Shown here: in pieces, positions 49,753-62,760 of the stretch
How positions within the stretch are numbered: position 1 is the stretch's first letter
How the letters are laid out: each line of letters opens with the position of its first letter
Assembly (NCBI GenBank): GCA_029891345.1
Contig: CM056999.1
Location: 29,916,418 to 29,980,417, forward strand
Direction: 5' to 3'
Source of the DNA: Dryococelus australis
Taxonomy: Eukaryota; Arthropoda; Insecta; Phasmatodea; Phasmatidae
DNA: 64,000 nt
Translations under genes and position numbers: made by a program
Notes under the pieces: generated by a model
The model's database searches: none
Told to the model about the DNA's origin: nothing
Seen by the model: only the letters and a program-made list of their open reading frames with translations

Positions 49753-50400
49753 ATGATCACACCTAAAAATATTAAACAATTACACACATTCCTCAGTCTC
49801 ACATCATACTTATGGGAATATATACAAGATTATGTCCACAAAGCACAGCTGCTGTTTGAATTCACAAAAGATAACATCCTGTTCAAATGCAGCACAAATG
49901 AGCAGGTAGTGTTTGCAGCTATTAGCAACTCTCCCATTTTAGTAAAATTTGACGAAAACAGACGCATTATTCTAGTCTGTGATGCATCGCAAACTGCAAT
50001 TGGCAGGGTACTTAAGCAAAAAATTACAGCCACCAAAGAGCAAGCAATAACAGCATTCACATCGAAAAAGTTATCACTGAATGAGGTATGATGGTCAGCA
50101 ACAGAGCAAGAGAGAAATACAGAGAGAGCGAGCTAGTATCTTAAAAATACTTTGTTACATATTCCCAGCAGTATTTATATTTAAAAAAATTATCATAGAA
50201 ACAGACCATGTAAGCTTACATTACCTTAAAACCATGGCTGTACACAATATCTGAATCCAAAAAATGGTCATTACTCTTGCAGAATACAACTTCCAAACCT
50301 AACATAGTTAAAGGCAAACTAAATGTACTCGCCGACACAATGAGTAGATTGATTGCCCACCACAGGAAAAGCAAACACGACCACAATACAAATAAATAAT
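49753..50400 (+). pseudogene. RT connection and RNase H of the second env element
   Basis: The frame 49753-50091 reads ITPKNIKQLHTFLSLTSYLW, the usual start of the connection region, and RIILVCDASQTAIGRVL with the first RNase H Asp in C-D-A-S. A stop follows at 50089. Later pieces (ETDHVSLHYLKT near 50200) continue RNase H in another frame. Confidence 0.8.
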
Positions 50401-51173
50401 ACCAGTTACGAAATTAAAAAGAACATGATAAGCTCCACTTCCTGCTGCAAGGCTGTAGCAGAAACACTATTCCAAAATACACAGAAACACAACAAAATTA
50501 AGAAAAAATATTGTCAAATACGTCACCAATAATTGGGCAGACATAAAAATTTTTGTCAAAAATGAACTCTACTTAACTGACAAAGCACACATGGTAAAGA
50601 TGATTGTTAATGAGGAATACTTGCCACTACAGGCAATAGCCAAAATTATTAGTACACTTTGCCAAGTGAAATTTGAAATTTCAATGGAGACACATGACAA
50701 TAAAATTAAAGCAACTTAGCTAGATCCACTCCTCAACTGCAAAATAATTATAGAACTATACAGTAACACACCACACTATCTTCCTGTTTATCACCACGGA
50801 CAGGAACAGATCAAAATCGAAGATGATCATCAGTTTGTTGTTACAGGTAGAAACAACAGAAAATGGCAACAATGGACAGCAGCACGGCTCCTAGTGCTGC
50901 AAATATACCTAATTGCTGCAGTTGAACAGCTCTATAAAGCCAGAATCTAATTCCGGCAACTGTGTCAGCAGCTGCAGTAGGTATGAGGAGACGGTGGCCC
51001 TGATCTAACACATATCACTCCAGCAGCCATGTCCACCCAGCAACCTGCAGACGTGGCTACACAGCGCATACTCAACGAGGAACAGCACAATGAGAACCAA
51101 TGCAGATACACTTCATGTATATTTTAGCGAAACTACAACAACCTTATTTGCATAATTTTTTAATGAAGTATAC

Positions 51174-52590
51174 TTGACTCCCCGGATAAAGAGAGGTATC
51201 ACCTTCCTAGGGGATGTCGCCAACTGGTGTTGCGACATCCTCACTGCCCTATTGCTTAAATCCCTCCTAAGCAATGATGACATGTTAACAACACAACTTA
51301 ATAAATTAGAAAGTAATGTCATGCTATCGAACAAAAATTTTAATCTTACTGTAAATAGTATATCCGAAATTAAATCCCAGGTTGAAGTTAAAATCAATTC
51401 AATGGCAAATAAACTAAACTCCATGTCGGAAAAGTTTTCATATCAATAACACACAGTAGATGCTTCCAAAAATCTGAGTCAAATGTTAATTAGTATTGTA
51501 TTGCAAATAATGAATAACATCGTTAATGAACAAATAATAAGTACTCACATTCAACATTGCCAAAGAAATCAATTGCCATTACAGACAGTGTCACACCAAA
51601 TACTATCAACTGATTTAGAAAAACTTCAAACCACCCTTAAAAATCTTAAATTAAGTCCCAGCATACAGCTTACATACATAATTAAATATAACACCACCCC
51701 AGCACAGAATGTACACTGTCAGATACCCAGATTGTATTGAAAATCTAAGTACCTGTTCAAAACATAGATAATGAGTGTCAGTTTTTCAAAACCACCAATA
51801 TACCATATATTTTTTTCAAATTGAAAGATGTCACATTAATATGCCAGACGAAGTACTTGCCATTGATAAAAGCATGCATGAAATCCACCAGATACCAACA
51901 ACACACGAAAACAGCAACGGAGTTTATTTTATTACTAAGAAAATTGCAGACAGCCCTCAAGTTAAAAGCATAAAAGCAGCCATTAAATTGGATAGCATTG
52001 CAAAGCTATATAAATACAGCAAATTCACATGCATTCCAGGCAAACCTTTAATTGTAAGTTCTACCTAGGCTCATCAGTACTGGTACGCTATCACTAATGC
52101 ATCCAGCTCATTAGTGTTGCACTGCGAAAATGTTTCCCTTAGCAAAAAATCCCAGCAACAATGGTTTGTAGTATTGAAATCCACATCCCGTGTGGGTGCA
52201 CCTTGACAACAGAAACACTCACGATCGTTCACGCAACTCACATTGGCAACATGCGAAGCCCAGCTACACCAATTTCACGTACAGTTGTGCCAAACACTGG
52301 ATGCAACAAGATCATTTCGAAGTAAAACAATTGCAAAATAATGAAGGTATTTCCTTTTACCCACTTAATGAGAGTATTAAATACCAATGAAAATTCCAAA
52401 ACACAGAATTACCCACCAAGGATTTTAATCCACTCACATATGCTTCTGTACAGTTACAACCATGTGTTTTCTCAGTGTTGCCACAAGAACACTTTAATTA
52501 CATTAGTATTGCTACAATATTATTTCTCACTATGGCACTTGCTATTCTTTATTATAACCTGGTCAATATCGCGATTTTATTAAACAAGAT
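51174..52590 (+). pseudogene. env: Envelope-like gene of the second LTR element
   Basis: The frame 51174-51449 begins with R-I-K-R, a furin-type site, followed directly by GITFLGDVANWCCDILTALL (fusion-peptide-like) and a Asn-rich helical stretch (NKLESNVMLSNKNFNLTVNS) like the coiled coil of errantivirus Env. Separate frames at 51483-51740 and 51775-52068 follow, and near 52440-52590 a hydrophobic segment (YISIATILFLTMALAILYY) forms a probable membrane anchor. At least four breaks. Not expressible as one protein. Confidence 0.72.
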
Positions 52591-52600
52591 TGTTTAGACA

Positions 52601-53230
52601 GAGTAAATGCAAACAGAATGGCTACGTACCTTTAATCAGTGGGCATCGATAATGGTATTCCATGGTTGGCAGCTAACCATTTCTCCGAACATGCACAGTA
52701 CATACACATAGTGATAAGGAAGGTATTACGGTGAATCAACATGCAATTCAGATAGCGTGTAAATAGCAGCAGGCCTGCTAAGGATCAAATAAGCATTAAA
52801 AGTATGTACAGGTCCCGAACAGCACCAATTTACATAATGCATTTAGTAACTTGCACAATTGTATCATATGGCACGCTATGCATATAAGTCAGAGCTTACA
52901 AGTATCAGTGTTGGCCCTAGAAGTGACGTCTGAGTTAGGACAGGTAGCATACTCTCAGTGCAGTCAGTATAAAGTGCAAGCACTACTTGATAAGTGAAAC
53001 TCCACGCCACCTTCCTATGCTGGCAGAGTGCAGCAGAGCCTTGCAGCGTACTAATTCAATTAACCAGGTGAACACTAGAGAGCACTGCTTGACGTACATG
53101 AGCCGTGCGACGAGGATGCCATATGTAGTCACTACCACTTTCTCTTGTTTATTAGCTGTATGTACATATACCTGTATGTACATACACATGTACATATACA
53201 ATGGCCAAGAAATTATAATACACTGAATTC
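52601..53230 (+). repeat. Possible 3' LTR remnant of the second env element
   Basis: Follows the env stop. It contains a TATA-like GCATATAAGTCAGAGC at about 52879 and a nearby CAGT initiator-like site, as LTR promoters do, and ends in a GTACATA-rich microsatellite (53155-53205). No upstream partner LTR was found, so this is a position-based guess. Confidence 0.25.
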
Positions 53231-55212
53231 AGTCAACTGTATAAATAGAGATAAAATACTGCCCTGTAAATGTTTACTAGTTAGCACCAAATTAGGTGCA
53301 AAAATTTTATTCAAACTGTATATAATTACATCTCTGGTATTAGTCTAGGAAAAAAAGTCAAAACATAGAACAGCCATGGTGCAGCATAACGACACGACTG
53401 TCTTAACAATATAGCAAAGACTTAATTACTAATTGAAGCATCTAGCACACATTCAAACAGATACTGTGGGCTGTTGGCCTAAAATCGGTGCACTGAATTT
53501 CCCTACAACTCCATCCGTGTGGCCAGTGCTGGGACAAGCAAGAAATTTTGCAGGGGTTAATATCAGGTGCCGAGCACAACTCCGCATCCAAGGCCACACA
53601 AAGCAACAGTTCTATATTGTAATCACAATGAAAGTGTAATGAACCTCTTATCGGCTTCATGTCAAAAAGAAACCAGGTCCTAGTATTAAGCCGCATCAGT
53701 GGTGCATCACTTAGTAATATTTCGCTCCACACTGGACCACTTAACTAAAATTAAGTTACCACATATATAAGATATGTCATTCACAATAACGAGGTAGCTC
53801 AACAGAAAATAGGATATAAACAAATTCTAACATATTAAGTTCAAAATGTATTAAACATGTGCAAAACTTTTCATTCTCACGAAATCTCATACGTTATTTA
53901 AGTACACAATATACAGTAATATAAGTCAACGGGTAAATGTAAATATTTGATGGTCGAAGCACCAGTTATTATCTTGTAAAATATGTTAATTGTTGCAATA
54001 TATTTCCTATTTTTTAATCATGTGTATCAAATGCCTTAATAAGTGTGCAACTTAAGACAGACAAGTATTCATTTTCTTAAGTCTATATATGCAATGCAAA
54101 CCTCATGCTACCTCCAACACCCTAGGGAGGACTCTTCTCACGTCTAACTCACATGGCTTCCACATAGAAAAAAGGCTGTATATGGCAGCTCCAACGAAGC
54201 AGCTAGTGGCAGCGTTCATGCTCAGCCTTACTAGGTGCCATCCCCAATTTATCTGCCCCAGGCCAGCTAGAACAGGAAGCACGAGCACGAAAGAGGGGGG
54301 AGGGGGTCATGCTGTGAACATCACCAGCAAAGGGTTGCCAGGCCGAGCTTACCACTGGAAGGAAGTCGGCCATGACAATGGTAGTTGTGGCAACAGCAGG
54401 GGTTTGGTATCCTTAACAAGCCTGGACCATGCCGTGTAAATAACACGAGCGTTAGAGGCTCGTGGCCATTTTGATCCAGTCGATACTGGAGGGCCGCCTG
54501 AGAGATCTTCACCGTGAGGGCTGCCAGGTTAGCGGTCCGGGTTCAATGCCAAGGGAGAGCTGCCGTTGAGACGAGCCAGAGCATTATGGTCACCGCAATA
54601 GTGGGTAATTATCTCTCCAGTTAGGGCATCCAAGTATCATTAGGCGAAGGCGAGTGAGACCTTGATATAACTTATTTTCCTGAAGAAAGTTCTGTACTTA
54701 AATTGGATTAAGTCTTAGAATGATCGGAGCATTAACATAGAGTTATCAAAGTAAAACAATGGCTATTCTATTGTCTTGTTGTACTATTTCTGGTTCCAAT
54801 TTATTGTAGTGTTTGATATATGTGCTCTTGCCTTACTTACTACACCTTCCCCTTAATGATTGAATGAGTGACATGTTAGCTGAAGTAGGGTCACAGCAAT
54901 GTACAGAACTCGCTACCACTGCTCTTGACATTGACTAGGTTAGCTGCCCTGCCTGTGTGTGATGTATCAGTGTCTGCATGCTATTGGCCAGCTGCAATCA
55001 CGTGGCAACTCGGCGACTGGCTGATCGGTGTCCGAAATTGAATTTATGGTGTAATATGATTGGTCCAAAGTCAAAATTATGCCCATAGGGCTTGCATATG
55101 TGTATATTATAAGCAGTAGGGAGGTCAGCTAAATGGTTTAGTTTAGCAATGGTAGTGGCAAAAGTTGGATCAGCTCGGCTAGCTTCTACATTCCACATCA
55201 TATTTAGTATCT
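53231..55212. other. Esterase intron, nothing firmly recognised
   Basis: A GC-richer patch near 54090-54610 has open frames on both strands and a GGGTTCAATGCC that resembles a B box, but no convincing A box. No gene supported. Confidence 0.35.
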
Positions 55213-56300
55213 GTGATGTCTTCAGACATTCAAGAGATAATGGGATCTATGGCTGTGACATGGAATTCTTCATGTGTGGCACCAGCAGTGTCATCAACTT
55301 CTACAGGTGTGACACAGACAGCGCCACTGACTTCTTCGTGTGCGGTACCAACAGTGCCATTGACTTCTTCTTCTTCAGTCATGTTATATGCATCTATAGC
55401 TAAGGTCCCTATGTGTCTCCCGGAATTCCCAGGGTCTTTGGGAATGTTTGTCATGGGGACTGCAGAAGAGTCATCTAGTTCTTCAGCTGAGGCAACTGCT
55501 CCGCTAACTGGAGCATCAACGTCTGCTCCAGAAACGACTAGATGGCCAACCACCTCTGCTGAACCATTCTGAAATTTAAAGTGTCGCTTCTGTGATAAGA
55601 TATTTGCCTACAGCTACGGTGCAAGAAGACATGAGAAGCATGGCTGTATAAAGAGCCCCACCCAAATAAGGTACATGTGTTCGAAGTGTGGTGTGGCAAC
55701 TTCATGGATGGATGGTCTAACTGTGTATATGAATAGGTGCAGGGGTTTCCTCCAAGTAACATAGAGGAAGTACCTTCACCTCTATCAACATATGTTGACC
55801 TTCCAGACTTTATCAAACACAAACATGCCATAATCAATCCCTACAACTATGGCAACAAATGTTTAAAGTGGCCAATGTTGTCCGGATATATTAAGTCATC
55901 GCATCCACAGCATGTGGACAAGAGGTATGGTGAGGTGGAAGAAAAGTTTGATTTTAGCAGACTGGAATTTCCAACTCCTATACAGCAAATAAGTGTCTTT
56001 GAAAACAACAACCCTAGTGTGTCTGTCTGTAACTGTACTGGCTGAATGCCAGGAAAAATTGTTGTCACCATGTGTGACTGAGAATGAGAAACTTGAACAT
56101 ATCGATCTTCTGATTGTGAAAGACGAAACAAAGAATATTTCACATAGTTGTTTCATAAAACAATCTTTTCAAGACTGGTGCAATCGGAGATTACTTCGCA
56201 TGTGCACAAATTTAATTTCTGCAAACAGTGATTTAAGTATTATACCTATTGCCAATGGAAATCATGACTTACCGGTGAACAGTGTCTTGCAATACACGAA
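55213..56300 (+). pseudogene. Polinton DNA polymerase B, N-terminal region with zinc fingers
   Basis: The frame 55213-55572 gives a Ser/Thr/Ala-rich leader. In the same frame, after a TGA at 55570, comes CRFCDKIFAYSYGARRHEKHGC (55582-55647), a C2H2-like finger, and a second Cys-rich unit (YMCSKCGVATSWMDGL). A shifted frame from 55737 continues with IINPYNYGNKCLKWPMLSG, FDFSRLEFPTPIQQISVFEN and, in a further frame, VTENEKLEHIDLLIVKDE and ISHSCFIK. This order is the N-terminal part of the large PolB protein of animal Polintons. The exonuclease and polymerase domains are absent. It stands alone in the intron. Confidence 0.72.
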
Positions 56301-57544
56301 ACAAGTGTACAAGATACATTTTTCAATGTGCATATGTGATTTCCTCATGTTGTATAATACCTGATAAATTTTGTGTAAATAAAATATGATGTGTTTCATT
56401 TCTAAGGCATATCTTTTTATAATATTATTAAAAGGAAAAATGTACTTAATATTTTTAGTATGAGAATATAAGTCCTACAAATTGTGTGAAGAGCATACAA
56501 CAAAAAGTGGACAGCGAAGGTAACTACATTAAGTTAGGTTAGGTGAAGTTAGGTTCAATTGATACTGAAGTGGAAATCGGTTAAGTGGATAGTGTATGCC
56601 AATAGGTATGTGTGGAAAAAAATTTATAAGTCCTAGCATAGGGGTAGGAAATATTCCACATTCAACATAGGGTACAAAGTCCCTACATGCAAATATTTAA
56701 GTCTGGGAATGTCAAAGATATTATTATATGAAAACCTGGTACGACATGATCACATGTTCGGTTATTTTGGCAGTGTGACAAAAATGTAGCATTGATGGTG
56801 TGGGGAGAATGGTTTAACTGTGTAATTAGTTCATAAGAGCGCGGAATGGGCTAATGGAATGTTTAGTTAAGTATGAGACGGGAAAAACGTTTAGTTGGTA
56901 TGATTGGTTAGTATGATTGGATGTTATGAAATGGTTTCTTGGAATTAAGACGATATGGGTGTTAAGATGGTTACATTAATAGTATTGATCTTACGATAGC
57001 ATGGTTGGAGCTTATAATGAGCATACAAGTCCGAAAATATATAAAATGCTTGGCGTATAATTACTAATATATTTTTTAATGTTCATAAAAACCCAATATG
57101 GCGCTGGTGATAGTCAGTAATTATTATTATTCTAGCGACATATTCTTAACTCCCTAAAAAATACTATGTCGTTGACACATCACTCGATACACTTGTTTGT
57201 AAAAGTTAAATAAAAATATAATTTAAAAAAACATTAATACTTAAAATTAAAAAGTAATAATTTTATTGTAAAATACTTGAAAAAAATATTAGTAAATTCT
57301 GATTAACATAAATGTACGATAAACTTAAATAACAAAAAATTAATATCTAAAATATATACTTAGCAATTATTATATGTAAATAAAAATATTAAAAACTTCA
57401 ACATTATATGTAAATAACAAATAAAAACATTACAAATTATATGAGTTACGTCTAAATAATAAATAAATACTTAAAAAATGCAATGAAAAAATAACCATAA
57501 CATATTTATTCGTCCACAAGCTATATACTTTTAATAGACTCTTA
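56301..57544. other. AT-rich esterase intron, nothing recognised
   Basis: Very AT-rich, especially 57180-57500. Contains a brief TTAGGTTAGG-type phrase near 56533, too short to be telomeric. Confidence 0.4.
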
Positions 57545-57551
57545 TCCAAGC

Positions 57552-57640
57552 GCATGTCGCGATAGCCGAGCGGTCTAAGGCTTTAGTCTGGTGACCCATG
57601 GTCTGGCAGTTATATCATGCACCAGCGCCATTTCAGATGA
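57552..57640 (+). repeat. tRNA-like head, probable SINE fragment
   Basis: CGCGATAGCCGAGCGGTCTAAGGC matches the D-arm of Leu/Ser-type tRNAs and the head of common insect SINEs. No clear B box or acceptor pairing follows, so a real tRNA gene is unlikely. Confidence 0.45.
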
Positions 57641-58181
57641 TATTTTGAATCTTAAAAAAGCAGTGACCCTAGAGGCCAACTCCAGAACTAATATAGCAGC
57701 CGAACAAAGGTGAGTAATTGATTAATCGAACGACTGGTACGCCATCCAGTGTCCAACACTGGAACTAAGATGGCGGTGCTCCTATTGGCCAATGCCAGAA
57801 CTAAAATGGCAGTGGAGCGAATTTGACTAATCGAACAAAGGTGAGAAACAAATTGCAAATGAAAAACCAAGTTGGCGGCCTCCAGTAACGTATAAACCAA
57901 TGACAAATTAAAAAAAAATGGTGGAATAGAGTGCGTGTGACAGATGTGAGAAATAAATGACAAACTAATGGGAGAGAAAGGGAGTGAAAGAGAAAAATGA
58001 TAGGAAATAAGGAGAGAGAAGAAAGAAAGAGAAAGAAAGGAAAGAATATGAGAGAAGAATACGAAGTGAAAGAAAGGAAAGCAAGAATGCAAAATAGAAA
58101 ATTGGGAGCACTCGGAGAAATCTCTCAGAATGATAGAACATGAAATTAAGGTCATAATGGTTACCAAAAAGGCTGTCCAAG

Positions 58182-58290
58182 ATGGCGGCGTACTGGCTAC
58201 AAATATGGTGGAATACTGGCTACCCACACGGCGGCGTACTGGATACAAAGTTGGCAATATACTAGCTACCGACATGGTAGAATCCAACAT
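58182..58290 (+). repeat. 23-bp tandem repeat, about 4.5 copies
   Basis: Units of 23 bp: ATGGCGGCGTACTGGCTACA then ATGGTGGAATACTGGCTACC, ACGGCGGCGTACTGGATACA and TTGGCAATATACTAGCTACC, each with three more bases. Odd and even copies are more alike, so the higher-order unit may be 46 bp. A related AAGATGGCGG / AAAATGGCAG phrase occurs nearby at 57765-57815. Confidence 0.8.
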
Positions 58291-59209
58291 AGCAGCATAT
58301 CCTCGATCTTCAGGTCCTCAACCTGCAGCCTAAATGCGCCTATTTAAAATACATTGTCCACGCATCGGCATAACATATCTACTTGTATAGACTATAAAAA
58401 TCGCGTGTTACTACTTAGGTAGTTCTACATACCACGACACCGAAATAAGTGTGTGGCATTTCATTCATTCCACAAGTGTTCCCCGAAAACAAAAAAAAGG
58501 CTATCTTGCGGCCAAAGGCATACGCCCTACATGCAATACGAGTTTAAAAGTTCTATGATATTTCAGTGATTGAACTGCAATCAAAAGTTCATTGACGTTT
58601 CTCTATTACCTTTTATTCAATACAATGTTTATCAAAACTTATGCGGTCCTCAATGTTTTAGACTACCTAGGCAACGGAAAATTGCAAGGTATATTCAAAG
58701 TGTAGCAAGCACTTCTATGCTGTACGCCGTAAGTAACTTTTCAGTCGAGTATGGAAAGTCTGTAGATTTTGAAAAATATAGTTATTGGATGAAGAAAGAT
58801 AATGCAACTAAACTGCGATATACTGTCACCACCAGCCTTCAGAAACTAGTTTAAGTTACGATGTACAAATCACCAGAAACAGCCGTATTAAAGACAAAGA
58901 GGAGTAACATTATTATCCTTGCACACACACACACAAACATTTAATATGGTCGTCCTGCGTGGTTTAGTTTCAGGCCAACATAAACGCATAACTTCTTATG
59001 TATAACCTATTAATTTATCAACAACATTCACTTTTTATTTGTTCGGTCCACATGTGGTGCAATTACACCATTTAGATACCTGCAGTGCAATAATTTCTCC
59101 CAAATGTACCTCAGCGATTTGTTTTGACAGTCAAATAAAATGTAGCTATCTCCTGATATTAATTACTAAAGTGTAAATTTCATTACTTGCAATGATATTT
59201 TTCCTGGAG

Positions 59210-59215
<6 letters not shown>
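58291..59215. other. Esterase intron with one unrecognised ORF
   Basis: A plus-strand frame at 58570-58854 (94 codons) shows no family motif. Otherwise AT-rich without recognised content. Confidence 0.35.

Positions 59216-59271
<56 letters not shown>
59213..59271. repeat. (TA)n microsatellite
   Basis: About 58 bases of TA repeats in the esterase intron, roughly 300 bases from the exon at 59568. Confidence 0.98.
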
Positions 59272-59275
<4 letters not shown>

Positions 59276-59523
59276 TGTACAACTAGTCAGATAAGTTTAA
59301 AATAGGAAACGTGATGATTGTATATTTAATGTTCTTTGTGATTTGAACTACTCATTATTGGACACTGAACAGGAATTCTTACATTCTTATAAAATTTTTA
59401 GAGCCTACTTAAAATTTAGCAGTGTTGAAATAGGCATTTGCAACAAAATTGTTAAAATTCGCTTGAAATGAAAAAAAAAAAAAATTTGATGTCAACAAAC
59501 AAACACTCCAATTAGGCCTTTTA

Positions 59524-60378
<855 letters not shown>

Positions 60379-61113
60379 TAGAGCCATCGGCGGGCGCCCA
60401 ATTCACTTGGCGAATGACATGTGAATGGATGGCTGGGCATAGTACCATAAGATTAACCTAGCACCTAAATCAGCAACGAAATTAGCACCGCAATCAGCAC
60501 CGCAACCAGCACCGCAATTGCAGTGCTAATCCTGAGCTGTGATTGGTCCACACCTAACACCACGATCGTTCCTCCTCCTCCTCTTCATTCTCCTCCTTAT
60601 TCTCCTCCTCCTCTGCACTTAACTTCAGCTGCTCCACCCCTTCACATACATACCCCCTCATCCCCTCAACTACCTGAGGTGTGATGTGATTACTTCCGGA
60701 ATTTATTGGGTCCCTGCTGCGGTATTCCAGACTCTTCTCCTCAGATATAGTTAACATCCTTCCCACACCTCCTACCTGCTGTCGTGCGATTGCTTAAAAT
60801 TCCCCCAACCCCCTGCCCTATCACCCATCCTTCACAGCGAGGTAGACTGTGTTCAGTTCCAAACTTGACCGCTAGGCAGCACTGCTGTAGCCATAGCCTG
60901 CCATCTTAGTTGTAGAGGTGACCACCGGGAGAACCGATGTCTCTTGCTGCCGTCAACCCCTACTAGGCGGCGCCAGTGTCGTTTGATGTCCTCATCTGCT
61001 GCTAGGAGCACTGATGTCGGCTGGAGGCTGAGGTGAGGCTATACATGCTATAGGCAGAAGTGTTATGGGTTAATACAGTATAAAGTGCTGTGTAAGCATG
61101 CGGTTTCGATCCA
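60379..61113 (+). repeat. Left inverted arm of the foldback-like element
   Basis: Inverse match to 63072-63833. Shared pieces include CAATTCACTTGGCGAATGAC near the outer end and TGTTATGGGTTAATACAGTA and GCATGCGGTTTCGAT at the inner end. Contains a 12-bp tandem (about 60474-60530, CAGCACCGCAAC-like). Confidence 0.9.
60554..60766 (-). CDS. Unrecognised acidic ORF in the left arm
   Basis: A 70-codon frame begins MGRMLTISEEKSLEYRSRDP, continues PINSGSNHITP and CEGVEQLKLS and ends in a Glu-rich run. The right arm encodes the same with about a dozen replacements. Changes between the two include silent and replacement ones in similar number, so selection on the protein is not evident. Family unknown; it may be a chance frame within the repeat. 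Confidence 0.25.
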   Translation of the reverse strand: MGRMLTISEEKSLEYRSRDPINSGSNHITPQVVEGMRGYVCEGVEQLKLSAEEEENKEENEEEEEERSWC

Positions 61114-61479
61114 AAGAATGGAGCATGCTAACTGAGACCACTGGTGAACCTGCAGGGTGTAGGGGTATAGGTGAAAGTGTATGTGTGTTTGCCCAGACAC
61201 ATTAGCCCTTCCATGTCTAGTGAGTTGTGAAGCGCTGGATGATCGGATAATATATCTCACTTTATCTCTGACGAGACTATGTGCATACTTGCATAACTAA
61301 ATGCAATTCCCCCTTCCTAACTCATTGTGTGTTATTTAATGCTTGGAATATTAAGTGCCATGTCTGGGAATCGAAAACTGCAAACAAAAAAAACCAATAC
61401 ATTAATTGCTTTAAGCTACAATACAACCTAAATATAAATTTCTTTGTTAAATATAAAACTAAATAATATTAATTGATTA

Positions 61480-61735
61480 AAGGGGTAAGTGTTTTAAGGG
61501 TTAAGAGAGGGTTATATGCTCAAAGGGTTAAGTGCTTTAAGGGCTAAGAGAGGATTTTGTGCTCAAAGGGTTAAGTATTTTAAGAGCTAAGAGAGGGTAA
61601 TGTGCTCAAAGGGTTAAGTTTTCAAAAGGTCAAACGTCTAAAGGGTTACGTGACCAAAGGGTTGATTGTCTAAGGGGTTAAGTGAGTGTTGGGTTAAGTG
61701 TCCAAAGGGTTAACTGGTCAAAAGTTATGCCAATA
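61480..61735 (+). repeat. 43-bp tandem repeat and derived AAAGGGTTA repeats
   Basis: Units beginning AGGG(T/G)TAAGT...TTTAAG start at 61481, 61524, 61567 and 61610, exactly 43 bases apart, with GCTAAGAGAGG in the middle and GCTCAA at the end. After the fourth start the pattern decays into shorter units such as CAAAGGGTTA. Confidence 0.92.
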
Positions 61736-61904
61736 AGTTTGTGTGGGTTTGATGCAGTCATAGTACACTTTAAACATATCTTGCATTAAAGTATCTGTTG
61801 CGCTGTATTTTATGTTTGTAGTGACTACACCATTAATATAAAAATGAAAGGTCTTAATGCACATTTGACCCTATTGCTCTTATCTACATCCTGAGAGATG
61901 TGTA

Positions 61905-62760
61905 TGTTATGAATTTGATGATTGTATCCTTGGTAGATGGGAAATTATGAGTAACTATTCTTATAAACAGACTTAACTCACAACTTACCATGACAAAAGG
62001 CCTTACGTTTGAAATGACCTTACCATTTTGGTAGACGTCGGCTACGATGGCTAATTTATGAATTTAATGATCACTGCTTTAACGGATCGGATATTATGAG
62101 TACAATTACAAAAGGGCTTAAATGCATAATTTGACTTTTCAGAAAGGGTTTATGAACTAAGGGATCTTACCATTATGTTGTATTGCAGGTATGATGTCTA
62201 TGTTCCGAATTTTATGACCATAGCATCAATAGTTCGGAACTATGACTATATTTATAAAAAGGCATAAACGCATAATTGATGTTTGCACAAATATATTAGG
62301 GCCTAAATAATCTTACTATTATGTTGTGTGTTGGATATTATGTCTATGTTATGAATTTGATGACTCTAGCATCAATGGTTCGGAAACTATGACTATATTT
62401 ATAATAGGGCTAAAATGAATAATTGATCTTGGCAGAAATGTTCTAGGGCTTAAATGACCTTACCATTATGTTGTATGTCGGGTATGATTTATGTGTTATG
62501 AATTTGATGATCATAGCATTAATGATTAGGAAATTATGACTATGTTTATAAAAGGCCCGAAATGTATACTTGGTATTGCCAGAAAGGGTATAGGACCTAA
62601 ATGAACTTACCATCATGATGGATCTCGGGTATGATGTCTATGTTATGAATTTTATACCTATACCTCCAACAGTTCGGAAACTATGACTACATTTATAAAA
62701 AGGCTTAAATGCATAATTGACCTTATCAGAAAGGGCATAAGGCAAAATGGGCTGTTGTAA
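61905..62760 (+). repeat. 147-bp tandem repeat, six units
   Basis: Anchors TGTTATGAATTTGATGA or close variants at 61905, 62055, 62201, 62347, 62494 and 62641, spaced 150, 146, 146, 147 and 147. Each unit continues with ATAGCATCAATGGTTCGGAA, ACTATGACTATATTTATAAA, a GGCTTAAATGCATAATTGA-like part, AGAAAGGG and CTTACCATTATGTTGTA. Divergence is highest in the first two. Confidence 0.93.

Larger units (their letters stand above)
48390..52600 (+). mobile_element. Second env-bearing LTR element, internally deleted
   Basis: Plus strand, opposite to the host gene. Order: decayed protease region (48600-48800), reverse transcriptase (48713-49600), connection and RNase H (49753-50400), then env with a dibasic cleavage site (51170 onward) and a C-terminal membrane anchor (52440-52590). 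No integrase was recognised between RNase H and env, where 770 bases (50400-51170) show only short broken frames, and no gag upstream. LTRs could not be paired. Numerous stops. The env/RT wording resembles the insect errantivirus group. Confidence 0.78.

Noticed and set aside
56520-56560. TTAGG-type telomere-like repeat
   Set aside because: Only two or three interrupted units, as is common in insect introns; not an array.
57552-57640. Genuine tRNA-Leu or tRNA-Ser gene
   Set aside because: The D-arm fits but no matching T-arm or acceptor stem is found; a SINE head is more likely.
61480-61735. GGGTTA units as interstitial telomere sequence
   Set aside because: The units are part of a 43-bp repeat and do not form a TTAGGG or TTAGG array.
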